Below, one piece after another: positions 53,265 to 62,065 of a stretch of DNA of 64,000 nt. Source of the stretch: Clostridium algoriphilum (GTDB lineage Bacteria > Bacillota > Clostridia > Clostridiales > Clostridiaceae). The DNA lies in assembly GCF_020443705.1 (NCBI RefSeq), contig NZ_JAIZZK010000010.1, positions 1-64,000 on the forward strand, written 5' to 3'. The notes beneath the pieces were generated by a model. It was not told where the DNA came from. It searched no databases and worked only from the letters and a program-made list of their open reading frames with translations. The translations under genes and the position numbers were made by a program. Positions within the stretch are counted from its first letter, which is position 1; each line of letters starts with the position of its first letter.

Positions 53265-54134
53265 GTGAGATATGAAGGAACGGTATATAGACCACCTAGT
53301 GAGGCCTATAGTCTTATAGTGCAAGTCACAATAGGATGCTCACATAATGGGTGTAGCTTTTGTGGTATGTACAAAGATAAGAAGTTTAGAGTACGTAATT
53401 TAGAAGAAATTATGGAAGATTTGGAGCAGGCAAAATTAGACTATGGGGTAGTTAAAAAAATATTTCTAGCTGATGGGGATGCTTTAGTCCTTGAAACTAG
53501 TAAATTAAAAGCAATTCTATTAAAAATAAGAGAATTATTTCCTGATTGTAAAAGAGTAGGTATTTATGCTACTCCGAATGATATTATAAGAAAATCTCTA
53601 GATGAGCTTCGTGAACTTAGAGATTGTGGTTTAGGTATTTTGTATCTAGGTGTTGAATCCGGAAGTAATGAAATATTAAAAAGTATAAATAAGGGTGTAA
53701 CTGCGCAAAATTTGATTCTGGCAGGGCGTAAGGTAAAAGAAAGTGGAATAAAATTATCTACTACCTTAATATCAGGTATAGGCGGCAAAGAAAAAATCAG
53801 TGAAAATGCAATCGAATCCGCAAAACTAATAAGTGCTATAAATCCAGATTATGTAGGATTTTTAACTTTAATGTTAGAGCCTGGAACACCAATATATAAA
53901 GACATACAAAATGGTGTATTTAAGTTATTAACTCCAAAAGAAATAATGTATGAGTTAAGAGAATTCTTGCAAAATGTAGAGGTTACTAATTGCATTTTTA
54001 GAAGTAATCATGCTTCAAATTATATGTCACTTGCTGGAACATTACCAGGAGACAAAGCTCAGTTATTAAATGACATTGACCTTGCTCTAAATGGCAAACA
54101 TAAGTATAAGCAAGAAGAAAATAGAAGATTATAG
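53265..54134 (+). CDS. Radical SAM protein of unknown function
   Basis: About 289 residues. The iron-sulfur motif is TIGCSHNGCSFCGMY (Cx4Cx2C), the wider-spaced form seen in Elp3/HemN-like radical SAM proteins. It is followed by FLADGDAL and GVESGSNEILKSINKG, typical of the SAM barrel. There is no SPASM or B12 domain, so it is a minimal enzyme; the substrate is unknown. The GTG at 53265 follows GGAG by nine bases. It lies 55 bases before birA. Confidence 0.85.
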   Translation: MRYEGTVYRPPSEAYSLIVQVTIGCSHNGCSFCGMYKDKKFRVRNLEEIMEDLEQAKLDYGVVKKIFLADGDALVLETSKLKAILLKIRELFPDCKRVGIYATPNDIIRKSLDELRELRDCGLGILYLGVESGSNEILKSINKGVTAQNLILAGRKVKESGIKLSTTLISGIGGKEKISENAIESAKLISAINPDYVGFLTLMLEPGTPIYKDIQNGVFKLLTPKEIMYELREFLQNVEVTNCIFRSNHASNYMSLAGTLPGDKAQLLNDIDLALNGKHKYKQEENRRL

Positions 54135-54188
54135 GGTAATAAACTATCTTACTTAGAAACTTGTAAAACAAGAAAAGGTGTGGATGTT

Positions 54189-55178
54189 ATGAAGGGAAAA
54201 ATTATTAAGCTACTTAAAGATAGTGGAAATGATTTTGTGTCTGGTCAAAAAATTAGTGAAGCTTTAGGAGTTAGCCGTGCAGCTATATGGAAACATATAA
54301 ATGTAATTAAAGAAGATGGCTATGAAATAGAAGCAATTTCAAGAAAAGGTTATAGAATAATCTCATCTCCGGATATACTTACATTTGAAGAGATTAGAAG
54401 TTATCTATTTACAGAATGTATTGGTAAAAACATTATATATTATGATTCTATAGGTTCAACTAACTCTAAAGCTAAGGAATTAGCCGAAATTGGGCAAGAA
54501 CATGGCACAGTTGTAATAAGTGAAGAACAAACTACAGGACGTGGAAGGCTTGGACGGAATTTTATATCACCCAAATATAAGGGCATATGGATGTCGATAA
54601 TACTTAGGCCGGACATTATTACAGAAAACATATCACAAATAACTTTACTTGGAGCAGCTGCTGTTCAAAGTGCTATTATGAAAATGGGAATTAAGACTAG
54701 TATTAAGTGGCCGAATGATATAATACTCAATAGTAAAAAGGTATGTGGCATATTAACAGAAATGAGTGGAGAAATAAATCATATTAATTATCTAGTTATG
54801 GGAATTGGTATAAATGTAAACTTGGAAGAGGAAGATATACCACATGAATTAAAAGATGTGGCTACGTCTATTAAGCTTGAGAGTGGTAGATATATGGAGA
54901 GAAAAATTTTGATTGCTAATATATTAAACATTTTTGAAAAGCTGTATATTGAGTATGTAAAAAACGATAATATAAATGAAACTATAGAGATATGTAGGAA
55001 AAACTCCAATCTTATAGGAAAAGAAATTCAGCTAATTAATAGAGGAAAAGTAACAACAGCGAGAGCTATAGATATAAGTGACAAAGGAGAATTAGTTATT
55101 GAAAATAGCCAAGGGATAATAGAATATGTTGTTTCGGGGGAAGTCTCTGTAAGAGGAATTTATGGATATAATAAATAG
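54189..55178 (+). CDS. birA: Biotin-protein ligase and biotin repressor BirA
   Basis: About 329 residues. An N-terminal winged helix (about 1-60, SGQKISEALGVSRAAIWKHINVIKEDGYEIEAI) marks it as the bifunctional repressor form. The ligase domain contains the GRGRLGR loop, KWPNDI and KVCGILTEM. It attaches biotin to carboxylases such as acetyl-CoA carboxylase and may repress biotin genes; no biotin operator was seen nearby. The ATG at 54189 fits AAAAGGTG better than the GTG at 54180. Confidence 0.94.
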   Translation: MKGKIIKLLKDSGNDFVSGQKISEALGVSRAAIWKHINVIKEDGYEIEAISRKGYRIISSPDILTFEEIRSYLFTECIGKNIIYYDSIGSTNSKAKELAEIGQEHGTVVISEEQTTGRGRLGRNFISPKYKGIWMSIILRPDIITENISQITLLGAAAVQSAIMKMGIKTSIKWPNDIILNSKKVCGILTEMSGEINHINYLVMGIGINVNLEEEDIPHELKDVATSIKLESGRYMERKILIANILNIFEKLYIEYVKNDNINETIEICRKNSNLIGKEIQLINRGKVTTARAIDISDKGELVIENSQGIIEYVVSGEVSVRGIYGYNK

Positions 55179-55313
55179 GCTAATTTATAAAATTTCTAAA
55201 TTATAAGGAGCATACGGTTAGAGAATAATATGATCGAAATCCATATTTTTATATAGACATATTAGCCGAATTAACGGTATAATGTGATTATTACGTTTGA
55301 AAGGGGAATGGAC

Positions 55314-55556
55314 ATGGAAGAAAATAAAATTATATCAATGGTAGATGAAGATGGCGAAAAAGTTGATTTTGAATTAATTGAAATCATTGAATTAGATGAA
55401 AATAGATATGCTTTATTAGCTCCAATTGGAGAAGAAGATGATGCTTTTGTTTATAAAATAGAAATAGTAGACGGAAAAGAACAATATATTTCGGTAGAAG
55501 ATGAAGAAGAATTCGCAAAGGTATTAGAAAAATACGAATCGACTTTTGAACAGTAA
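55314..55556 (+). CDS. DUF1292 domain protein, copy 2
   Basis: About 80 residues, very acidic (ENKIISMVDEDGEKVDFELIEIIELDENRYALLAP... EDDAFVYKIEIVDGKEQYISVEDEEEF). It aligns along its whole length with copy 1 at 51849. The start at 55314 is eight bases after AAAGGGG; two earlier in-frame starts lie over or before that site. The function is unknown. Confidence 0.85.
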   Translation: MEENKIISMVDEDGEKVDFELIEIIELDENRYALLAPIGEEDDAFVYKIEIVDGKEQYISVEDEEEFAKVLEKYESTFEQ

Positions 55557-55563
55557 ATAATAG

Positions 55564-55596
55564 ACCAGTAAACCATTAAGGTTTATTGGTTTTTCG
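55564..55596 (+). terminator. Terminator after the second DUF1292 gene
   Basis: CCAGTAAACC pairs with GGTTTATTGG around ATTAA, followed by TTTTTCG. Confidence 0.85.
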
Positions 55597-55658
55597 TTAC
55601 GAATAGGATAATTTTTTTATATAAAATTAATGCTATTGTGACTAAAGGAGGGTGAATT

Positions 55659-56165
55659 GTGATACAAGTAGAAATTAATATGGAAGCACTTATAGAAACA
55701 ATTTCGCATGTTGATGATAATTTAGGTAAAAGTTTCTTAGATACAATTACTGGTGAGGTTATATATATTCCCACAGAAGTAAGTTCAGCTCTAGAAAGCG
55801 GAACTTTAAAAGAATGTAGTTTTGATAGTTGGTTAAAGGAATTTGTTAGTGTTGCCATACTTATTAACGATGATGAGGTTAATAGATATTTAAGTGCTCC
55901 TCTCATAGATGAAGAGTTTTATATAGGAGCGATGAAAAAATACGTTAGTAAGTTAGTTAGCAAAACCGATCTGAAATTAGAATTACAAAAGGCATTAAAT
56001 AATAAAGAACCTATAAAAAATTTTAAGCACGTTCTAATGGATAACCAAAATGCAACAGGTGAATCTGAGACAGAGCAGTGGTATGAATATGAAGACGGTT
56101 GTATAAAGGAATTCATTAAATCATGGTTAAATTCAAATGACATAGAGCAAAAATATTTAAATTAA
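55659..56165 (+). CDS. UPF0158 family protein
   Basis: A 168-residue acidic soluble protein. The C-terminal half (LELQKALNNKEPIKNFKHVLMDN... QWYEYEDGCIKEFIKSWL) matches the UPF0158 pattern, in which an Arg/Lys-rich fold precedes a W-Y-F-x-D segment. The N-terminal part contains LDTITGEVIYIPTEVSSAL, a feature of the family. No function is established. The GTG start at 55659 follows AAAGGAGGGTG. Confidence 0.78.
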   Translation: MIQVEINMEALIETISHVDDNLGKSFLDTITGEVIYIPTEVSSALESGTLKECSFDSWLKEFVSVAILINDDEVNRYLSAPLIDEEFYIGAMKKYVSKLVSKTDLKLELQKALNNKEPIKNFKHVLMDNQNATGESETEQWYEYEDGCIKEFIKSWLNSNDIEQKYLN

Positions 56166-56171
56166 TATATA

Positions 56172-56198
56172 AAAGCAACCTGTTGGTTGCCTTTTTTT
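56172..56198 (+). terminator. Terminator after the UPF0158 gene
   Basis: GCAACC-TGTT-GGTTGC (56175-56190) followed by CTTTTTTTA. Confidence 0.88.
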
Positions 56199-56438
56199 AT
56201 TATCATATATGTTAGTATCTTTAGTTTTCAAAACTTCAGTAAAATTAAAAGGTATAGTTATCGTAGCAAAGTTATAAAACATAAGTAGTGGAAAAGTGGT
56301 ATGTTTTGAATATTATGTATAATGGGCTAAAATGTGTGATACGTTAGTGTGATATACTATAATATATAAAAAATACTTCATTATACATTTTAAACTATGG
56401 TAATATAAGATGATGATCAATTTGTTGGAGGTATGTAA

Positions 56439-57143
56439 ATGTCAGTATATGAAGTAGCAATAAGACTTGCTCTTGCAGTTGTAGTTGGTGGCTTAATAGG
56501 GTATGAGAGAGAGTTTAAAAACAGACCAGCGGGTTTTAGAACGCATATATTAGTATGTTTAGGTGCGGCAATTACGTCAATGATTCAATTATATTCAATT
56601 GAAGATGCAACCAATATGATAATTCAGCATCCAGAACTACAAAATGCTATGAAAGCGGATATAGGTCGTCTTGGTGCACAAGTTATAACAGGGGTAGGAT
56701 TCCTAGGGGCAGGGACTATTATACATGAGAAGGGATCGGTAAAAGGGCTTACAACTGCAGCAAGTATATGGACAGTCGCATGCATTGGACTTGCAGTTGG
56801 ACTGGGCTATTATACTTTAACCATATTATCTACTATATGTGTTTTTATAGTATTAGTATTTCTTAAAACTTTTGAATCTAGGTTTTTTAAAAATACTAAT
56901 ATTCTTAAATTAGAAATTGAATATATTAACAAGAGAGATATGGTAGAAAAATTAGAACTGTATTTTGAGGGCATGAACATAAAAGTTAAGAATATAGAAT
57001 TTTTAATTGAGGATGATGAAGAAGAAAAATCAAAATATAATACAACAATGTATACAGTTTTAGCACCAAGACACCTTAAGAGCAGTGAAATTGTGCAAAA
57101 ATTATGTGCATTTGATGAAATATACAAAGCTACAATATTATAA
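56439..57143 (+). CDS. MgtC/SapB family membrane protein
   Basis: A 234-residue protein. The N-terminal membrane domain (about 1-140) shows GGLIGYEREFKNRPAGFRTHILVCLGA and GVGFLGAGTIIHEKGSVKGLTTAASIWTVACIGLAVG, the MgtC/SapB hallmark. The C-terminal part (about 150-234) is a soluble ACT-like domain. Family members affect Mg2+ adaptation, ATP synthase and survival in several bacteria; the role in clostridia is unclear. GGAGG precedes the ATG. The upstream 270 bases hold no recognisable Mg2+ riboswitch. Confidence 0.88.
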   Translation: MSVYEVAIRLALAVVVGGLIGYEREFKNRPAGFRTHILVCLGAAITSMIQLYSIEDATNMIIQHPELQNAMKADIGRLGAQVITGVGFLGAGTIIHEKGSVKGLTTAASIWTVACIGLAVGLGYYTLTILSTICVFIVLVFLKTFESRFFKNTNILKLEIEYINKRDMVEKLELYFEGMNIKVKNIEFLIEDDEEEKSKYNTTMYTVLAPRHLKSSEIVQKLCAFDEIYKATIL

Positions 57144-57197
57144 AAAAAGACATTGTAATAAGGACGTTATGACATAAAAAAAGAATTTAAAGTTTAC

Positions 57198-57281
57198 TTA
57201 TTTATTTACGATGTATATTAGAAATATCTCGATTAATAATATAAAAGTTAGAGTGCATAGAAGTTTGTTAAACTTATTCAT
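57198..57281 (-). CDS. 27-residue hydrophobic membrane peptide
   Basis: A 28-codon frame with an excellent ribosome site (GAGGTGATAAAT then ATG). The peptide MNKFNKLLCTLTFILLIEIFLIYIVNK has a Lys-bearing start, one membrane helix and a Lys end. Size and shape fit type I toxin-like or regulatory single-span peptides. It lies between mgtC and the helicase terminator in a region with no other gene. No antisense RNA could be shown. Confidence 0.5.
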   Translation of the reverse strand: MNKFNKLLCTLTFILLIEIFLIYIVNK

Positions 57282-57351
57282 ATTTATCACCTCATTAATA
57301 TTGTATGTTAAAGGGGGTGATAACATAATTAAAAGCATAAAATAAAAATCT

Positions 57352-57391
57352 ATAAAAAAAAAGCACTTATTTATAAATAAGTGCTTTTTTG
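57352..57391 (-). terminator. Terminator of the DEAD-box helicase gene
   Basis: A perfect 22-base palindrome GCACTTATTTATAAATAAGTGC (57363-57384) flanked by A on the left and T on the right. On the minus strand more than eight T follow. Confidence 0.92.
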
Positions 57392-57402
57392 ATTTACCAA
57401 AA

Positions 57403-58983
57403 CTATCTTCTAGATTTAGCAACCTCAATGTTTACTTTTCTACTATTTAACTTCTTACCTGAACTATTATTTAAAATAGAATCAACTAAGTTGCCAGGTA
57501 CATCTAAGAAAGAAAATTTATCTAAGATATCAATACGGCCAAGTTCATTTTTATTAATATTAGCAGTTTCACATAAGAAAGATATAATATCTTTAGTCAT
57601 AACTTCATCCATTCTTCCTATAGATAAGAATAGTCTAACATTATCTGATGTTGTTGTATTAGTATCATCTGCATAGTTATAGTTAACTTCTTTATCAAAA
57701 ATAATTTTTATTAGAGAAGCAGCTACATCTTCCGCACCAAATTCTTTTATAAGATTTTGTCCTAGTGGAAGAAAGTTTTCATACAAATTTTCTTTTAAGA
57801 CTAATTTTATTGAATCTAAAATAGTTTCTGATTTTGCAGCAAAAATATCTGTTATAGTAGGTACAGTTTTTTTGTTAATCACACTTTTAGTGTCACGTTC
57901 AATTTGTCTTATAGCTGATGATTCACGTCTTGTAATAAGACTATATGCTGTACCTTCTTTACCAGCTCTACCAGTTCTACCAATTCTATGTATATATGAT
58001 TCGCTATCTTGTGGTAAATCATAGTTTATTACATGAGTAACATCCTCGACGTCTATTCCTCTTGCAGCTACATCAGTTGCAATTAAGAAGTTCAAATTAC
58101 CGTCTTTGAATTTTTTAAGAGTGTTCATTCTTTGACTTTGTTTCATGTCTCCGTGCATACCTTCTACAGTATAACCTCTAGGTTGTAATGCATCAACTAA
58201 CTCATCTACACCTTTCTTAGTTTTACAGAATAGTATACAAGTCTTAGGAGCATCAACATCAAGAATTCTACATAATGATTCAAATTTATTCTTATTATTT
58301 ACTTCATAATAAAATTGTTTAATTGTAGAAACGGTTAAAGACTTCTTTTCTATTGCAATAATCTTTGTTTCAGGATGCATATATTTTTTAGACAATATTT
58401 TAATAGCTCTTGGCATAGTAGCTGAGAAAAGTAAAGTCTGTCTATCTTCACTTAAATTACTTATGATACTTTCAATATCTTCAATAAAGCCCATGTTTAA
58501 CATTTCATCAGCTTCATCTAAAACAAGAAATTTAGCATTTGCTAATTTTAAAGTGCCTTTTCTAATATGGTCTAATAATCTTCCAGGAGTTCCAACTACA
58601 ATATCTACTCCTCTTTTTAGAGCGGATATTTGTCTATCAATAGATTGACCACCATATATTGGCAATATCTTAATTCTTTCATGTTTTGCAATACGTGAAA
58701 GTTCTTCAGCAACTTGAACAGCAAGTTCTCTTGTTGGAGACATTACTATTGCTTGAACTTTTCCATTCGATTTTTCCATTCTGCTTAAAATAGGTGCACC
58801 GAAAGCTAATGTTTTACCAGTTCCTGTTTGAGCTTGACCTATAATATCAAAGCCATCTAGTACAACTGGAATAGCTTTTGCTTGAATATCAGATGGATAT
58901 TCAAATTTCAAATCGGTTATTGCTTGGAGTACGGATTCGTTTAGTCCTAGTTCATCAAATTTAATTTTTTCAATTTTGCTCAT
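57403..58983 (-). CDS. DEAD-box RNA helicase with DbpA-type RNA-binding domain
   Basis: A 526-residue ATP-dependent RNA helicase. Motifs in order: Q motif (FEYPSDIQAKAIP), I AQTGTGKT, Ia PTRELA, II VLDEADEML, III SATMP, then IV ILFCKTKKG, V ATDVAARGID and VI HRIGRTGRAG. The C-terminal region (about 445-515, NVRLFLSIGRMDEVMTKDIISFLCE) is a DbpA-type RRM, so it could act on 23S rRNA or as a CsdA/DeaD cold-shock helicase. MSKIEKIKF follows an AGAGGAAT ribosome site. Confidence 0.93.
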   Translation of the reverse strand: MSKIEKIKFDELGLNESVLQAITDLKFEYPSDIQAKAIPVVLDGFDIIGQAQTGTGKTLAFGAPILSRMEKSNGKVQAIVMSPTRELAVQVAEELSRIAKHERIKILPIYGGQSIDRQISALKRGVDIVVGTPGRLLDHIRKGTLKLANAKFLVLDEADEMLNMGFIEDIESIISNLSEDRQTLLFSATMPRAIKILSKKYMHPETKIIAIEKKSLTVSTIKQFYYEVNNKNKFESLCRILDVDAPKTCILFCKTKKGVDELVDALQPRGYTVEGMHGDMKQSQRMNTLKKFKDGNLNFLIATDVAARGIDVEDVTHVINYDLPQDSESYIHRIGRTGRAGKEGTAYSLITRRESSAIRQIERDTKSVINKKTVPTITDIFAAKSETILDSIKLVLKENLYENFLPLGQNLIKEFGAEDVAASLIKIIFDKEVNYNYADDTNTTTSDNVRLFLSIGRMDEVMTKDIISFLCETANINKNELGRIDILDKFSFLDVPGNLVDSILNNSSGKKLNSRKVNIEVAKSRR

Positions 58984-59063
58984 TAAAATTCCTCTTTCTT
59001 CTCATAAAGTATCAAATACATCTATTATTACAACATTCTATACAAAACAATAAATATTAAACT

Positions 59064-59092
59064 AAAAAAGCAAAATTATATTGCTTTTTTAA
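59064..59092 (-). terminator. Terminator of queT
   Basis: AAAAAAGCAA (59064-59073) pairs with TTGCTTTTTT (59081-59090), directly after the queT stop codon. Confidence 0.85.
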
Positions 59093-59094
59093 AA

Positions 59095-59619
59095 TTATTT
59101 AAAAAAATTCCTCAAAGTTGAGTTCTTTTCAATAATATAAATAAGAGGTAATCCAATTCCATAACAGCAGACTAATTCTCCCCATGCAACTTGCAGCATA
59201 CAAAGTAAAAGGGGCATGTCCTTAACATATAAAAGCTTTAACAACATGCCTATAACAATGGCATTTACTACTACGGCAGGTAATGGAGCAAGTATTCTTT
59301 TGAATTTTAGTTTGCTCTTACCAATATAGTAAGTTAAAATCGCGGCTATAAGTGTTGCAAGGGAACCGAAAACCATATCCATAATACCTAGTGGACTTAT
59401 AATATTAGAAACTATACAACCTATTAGCAATCCTGGAATAGAAAAGGATGCAAAGTAAGGTAAAATAGTAAGTCCTTCAGCTATACGATATTGAACAACT
59501 CCAAAGCTGAAAAACGATAAGCTTAGAGTTAAAGCCGCATAAATAGCAGCCACCATTGCTGCAAAAACGATTTTTCTTATTTTTACAGACATAGTTCCTT
59601 CATTTAATTTAATATTCAA
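59095..59619 (-). CDS. queT: QueT-family transporter (queuosine precursor uptake)
   Basis: A 174-residue membrane protein with five or six helices. KIVFAAMVAAIYAALTLSLSFFSFGVVQYRIAEGLTILPYF is characteristic of QueT, an ECF S component for preQ1/preQ0. Importing these would feed queuosine modification of tRNA. A preQ1-I riboswitch precedes it, and its ribosome site GGAGG is seven bases before a TTG at 59619, which is therefore the probable start; an ATG nine codons later has a weaker site. The ECF energising module is not in the window. Confidence 0.9.
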   Translation of the reverse strand: MNIKLNEGTMSVKIRKIVFAAMVAAIYAALTLSLSFFSFGVVQYRIAEGLTILPYFASFSIPGLLIGCIVSNIISPLGIMDMVFGSLATLIAAILTYYIGKSKLKFKRILAPLPAVVVNAIVIGMLLKLLYVKDMPLLLCMLQVAWGELVCCYGIGLPLIYIIEKNSTLRNFFK

Positions 59620-59626
59620 TTTTGCG

Positions 59627-59672
59627 CCTCCATAGTTTTATTTTAAGACAGGATGGTTGCGAACTGTCTATG
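59627..59672 (-). ncRNA. PreQ1-I riboswitch (translational type)
   Basis: On the minus strand GACAG and CTGTC form P1 around TTCGCAACCATC, which matches the loop of preQ1-I riboswitches. The A-rich TAAAATAAAAC follows, then TATGGAGG. CCAT of the loop can pair with ATGG, which covers the queT ribosome site, so ligand binding would block translation. Small size (about 45 bases) and the gene downstream agree. Confidence 0.82.
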
Positions 59673-59921
59673 AGTATTTGACTCGAATCTTTATTTTACT
59701 CCATATTTCGCAAATAGTCAACAGTATTTTTTATTCCCTAGGAAATTAAATTCAAGATTATATCCAATAATAATATAGTTTAAAATAGTTAAAAGTATGA
59801 TATAGTTAAACTATATAGCTTTTTGAATTTTCATCATTGTAAATTATTTAAGAAAGATTGAAAATTATATAATGAAGCTAAATTATTTTGATGCCAAAGT
59901 TTCGCTTTAAAGGAGAATATG

Positions 59922-61172
59922 ATGAGTGAAGAAATTTTCAATACAAAACAAACCGAATTAAGTAATGGTATTAAACTTATTACCATTAAAAAAGATAGTC
60001 AAATTGCAGCCGTTCATGTTGGGGTCGATATAGGTTCGCTTTTTGAAGAAAAGAATGAAAAGGGGATAGCGCACTTTATAGAGCACATGCTTTTTAAAGG
60101 CACAAGAGATAGAACTAATGAAAAGCTAAACAGTGAATTAGAAAATTTAGGAGGAGAATATAATGCCTATACAGATTTTAACTGTACAGTGTATAGTGCT
60201 ACTATTTTAAAAGAAGAATTAGAAAGTGCAGTAACACTTCTTGGAGATATGCTTTTAAATTCAACCTTTCCAGTTAATGAAATTGAAAAGGAAAGAGGAG
60301 TAATACTTGCAGAAATTAGATCAATTAATGATGACATTGAGGATTTAAGCTTTATGAGAGTTAATGAAATGGCGTTTAAATATAGTCCACTTAGGGAAGA
60401 TACTATTGGTAATGAAAATGTAATAAAAAAAGTTGAAAGAAAGCAACTTATTGATTTTTATAATAAATATTATGTTCCTAATAATTCTTTTATATCTATT
60501 GTATCTCCATTTGAACATGAGGATATAATAAAAATGGTTATTAAGTATTTTGGTCATTGGATTAATAAAAAGTTTGAAAAGAAAGAAATAATACCAGAAC
60601 ATCACCAATTTATTAAAAAGATCTCATATAAAAAAGAAATAGAGCAAAGCACTATAATATATTTATATACTTTTAACGGGTTAACTAAAGATGAGGAATT
60701 AGCACTTAGAATACTAAACTTTAAGTTTGGGGAAAGCTCTAATTCTATATTGTTTAGAAAGCTTCGTGAAGAAAGAGGATTGTCCTATGATGTATATACT
60801 CACTTGGATACATCGAATAATGTTAAAACACTATATATATATACATCAGTTGCAGAGAAAAATGTAGATGAAGCAATTGAGGTAATTGATACAGCCATTG
60901 AAGATATTAAAACTGAAAAAATAACTTTTAATGACAATACAGTAGCTTTGATGAAAAAAATATTAAAAACTGCCATAGCATCAACGCTTGAGGATTCTAC
61001 AGATCTCGGCAATTATGTAATTCATCAAGCTATGGATGACGAAAATATATATGAATTTATCCAGGATATGAAGAATATGGGAAATGTTAAAAGTAAAGAC
61101 TTATATAATGTTTCTAGAAAAGTATTACAAAAACCTACAATTCATGTGTTTTTGCCAGAAAAGAGAGGTTAA
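59922..61172 (+). CDS. M16 family zinc peptidase
   Basis: About 416 residues. The inverted zinc motif HFIEH (His52, Glu55, His56 from the preceding ATG) is in KGIAHFIEHMLFKGT, and a Glu some 76 residues later in ILAEIRS is the third ligand. Most of the two-domain M16B half-barrel is present, with RKLREERGLSYDVYTH in the second half. Bacterial relatives (YmxG/PqqL-like) process peptides. Two ATG codons adjoin at 59919; the second is better spaced. It lies directly before recX. Confidence 0.9.
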   Translation: MSEEIFNTKQTELSNGIKLITIKKDSQIAAVHVGVDIGSLFEEKNEKGIAHFIEHMLFKGTRDRTNEKLNSELENLGGEYNAYTDFNCTVYSATILKEELESAVTLLGDMLLNSTFPVNEIEKERGVILAEIRSINDDIEDLSFMRVNEMAFKYSPLREDTIGNENVIKKVERKQLIDFYNKYYVPNNSFISIVSPFEHEDIIKMVIKYFGHWINKKFEKKEIIPEHHQFIKKISYKKEIEQSTIIYLYTFNGLTKDEELALRILNFKFGESSNSILFRKLREERGLSYDVYTHLDTSNNVKTLYIYTSVAEKNVDEAIEVIDTAIEDIKTEKITFNDNTVALMKKILKTAIASTLEDSTDLGNYVIHQAMDDENIYEFIQDMKNMGNVKSKDLYNVSRKVLQKPTIHVFLPEKRG

Positions 61173-61174
61173 TA

Positions 61175-62065
61175 TTGAGTAGCATTATAACTAAAATTGA
61201 AATACAAAAGAAAAATAAAGAAAGAGTGAACATCTATATGAATGAGGAATTTGCTTTTGCCTGTGATGCACAGTTAATATATATTCATAATATTACAAAA
61301 GGCAGATCCATGGAGAAAGAGAATTTAGAAGATATAGTTAATGAAGATAATTATATAAAAGGGAAAAATGCAGCTCTTCATTTTTTAGAAAGAAGTTTTA
61401 AGTCAGCTAAACAAGTAATTGATAAACTTACATTAAAAGAGTTTGATATTAAGACTATAGATAGAGTAATGGAATTTTTAAAGGAATACGATTTTGTTAA
61501 TGATGAGCGGTTTGTGGAGTTATTTATAAAAGAAAAAATCAGATCTATTGGAAAAAATAGAATTAAGTTTACATTAATAAAAAAATCTCTTCCTAAGGAA
61601 CTAATTAATGGAGCACTTAATAAAATAACTAATGAGCAGCAGTTATTAGTAGCTTTGAAATTAGGTGAAAAGAAATTAGCGACATTATCAAAGAGTGAAA
61701 AAGACACAAGAAAACTATACAAAAAAACAGGTGACTATTTAGCACGTAGTGGATATGATTATGAAATAATAAAAGAGGTCTTAGCTAAAATTACTAGTAA
61801 TGATATTGAAGAGAATGAAAGAGATAGACCAAATTTTGAAAAAGAATCGCCAACTGAGAATACAATTAAAGAAGATTATGATAAATTATATGAGTTAGCT
61901 AGTAAAAGATATAACATTTTGATTAAATCAGAGTCCCAAAAAATAAAGTTATATAAGAAGCTAGGAGATTATCTTTTAAGGCGAGGTTTTCACTGGGATC
62001 AAATTAAAAAGGTATTAAAAGAGTTAATTAATGATATTGATAATGTTACAAATGAAGGCAGGTGA
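61175..62065 (+). CDS. recX: RecA regulator RecX
   Basis: A 296-residue protein made of three-helix repeats: NYIKGKNAALHFLERSFKSAKQVIDKLTLKEFD, then DFVNDERFVELFIKEKIRSIGKNRIKFTLIKK, then later copies such as RKLYKKTGDYLARSGYDYEII and KLYKKLGDYLLRRGFHWDQIK. RecX binds RecA filaments and limits or adjusts them. Its length is well above E. coli RecX (166) and similar to Gram-positive forms, with two extra repeats. The start is a TTG after GAGAGG. Its stop overlaps the next start. Confidence 0.9.
   Translation: MSSIITKIEIQKKNKERVNIYMNEEFAFACDAQLIYIHNITKGRSMEKENLEDIVNEDNYIKGKNAALHFLERSFKSAKQVIDKLTLKEFDIKTIDRVMEFLKEYDFVNDERFVELFIKEKIRSIGKNRIKFTLIKKSLPKELINGALNKITNEQQLLVALKLGEKKLATLSKSEKDTRKLYKKTGDYLARSGYDYEIIKEVLAKITSNDIEENERDRPNFEKESPTENTIKEDYDKLYELASKRYNILIKSESQKIKLYKKLGDYLLRRGFHWDQIKKVLKELINDIDNVTNEGR

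Noticed and set aside
57324-57344. Six-codon frame starting with ATA after a strong ribosome site on the plus strand
   Set aside because: Too short and without a normal start; mentioned only as context for the neighbouring 27-residue peptide.
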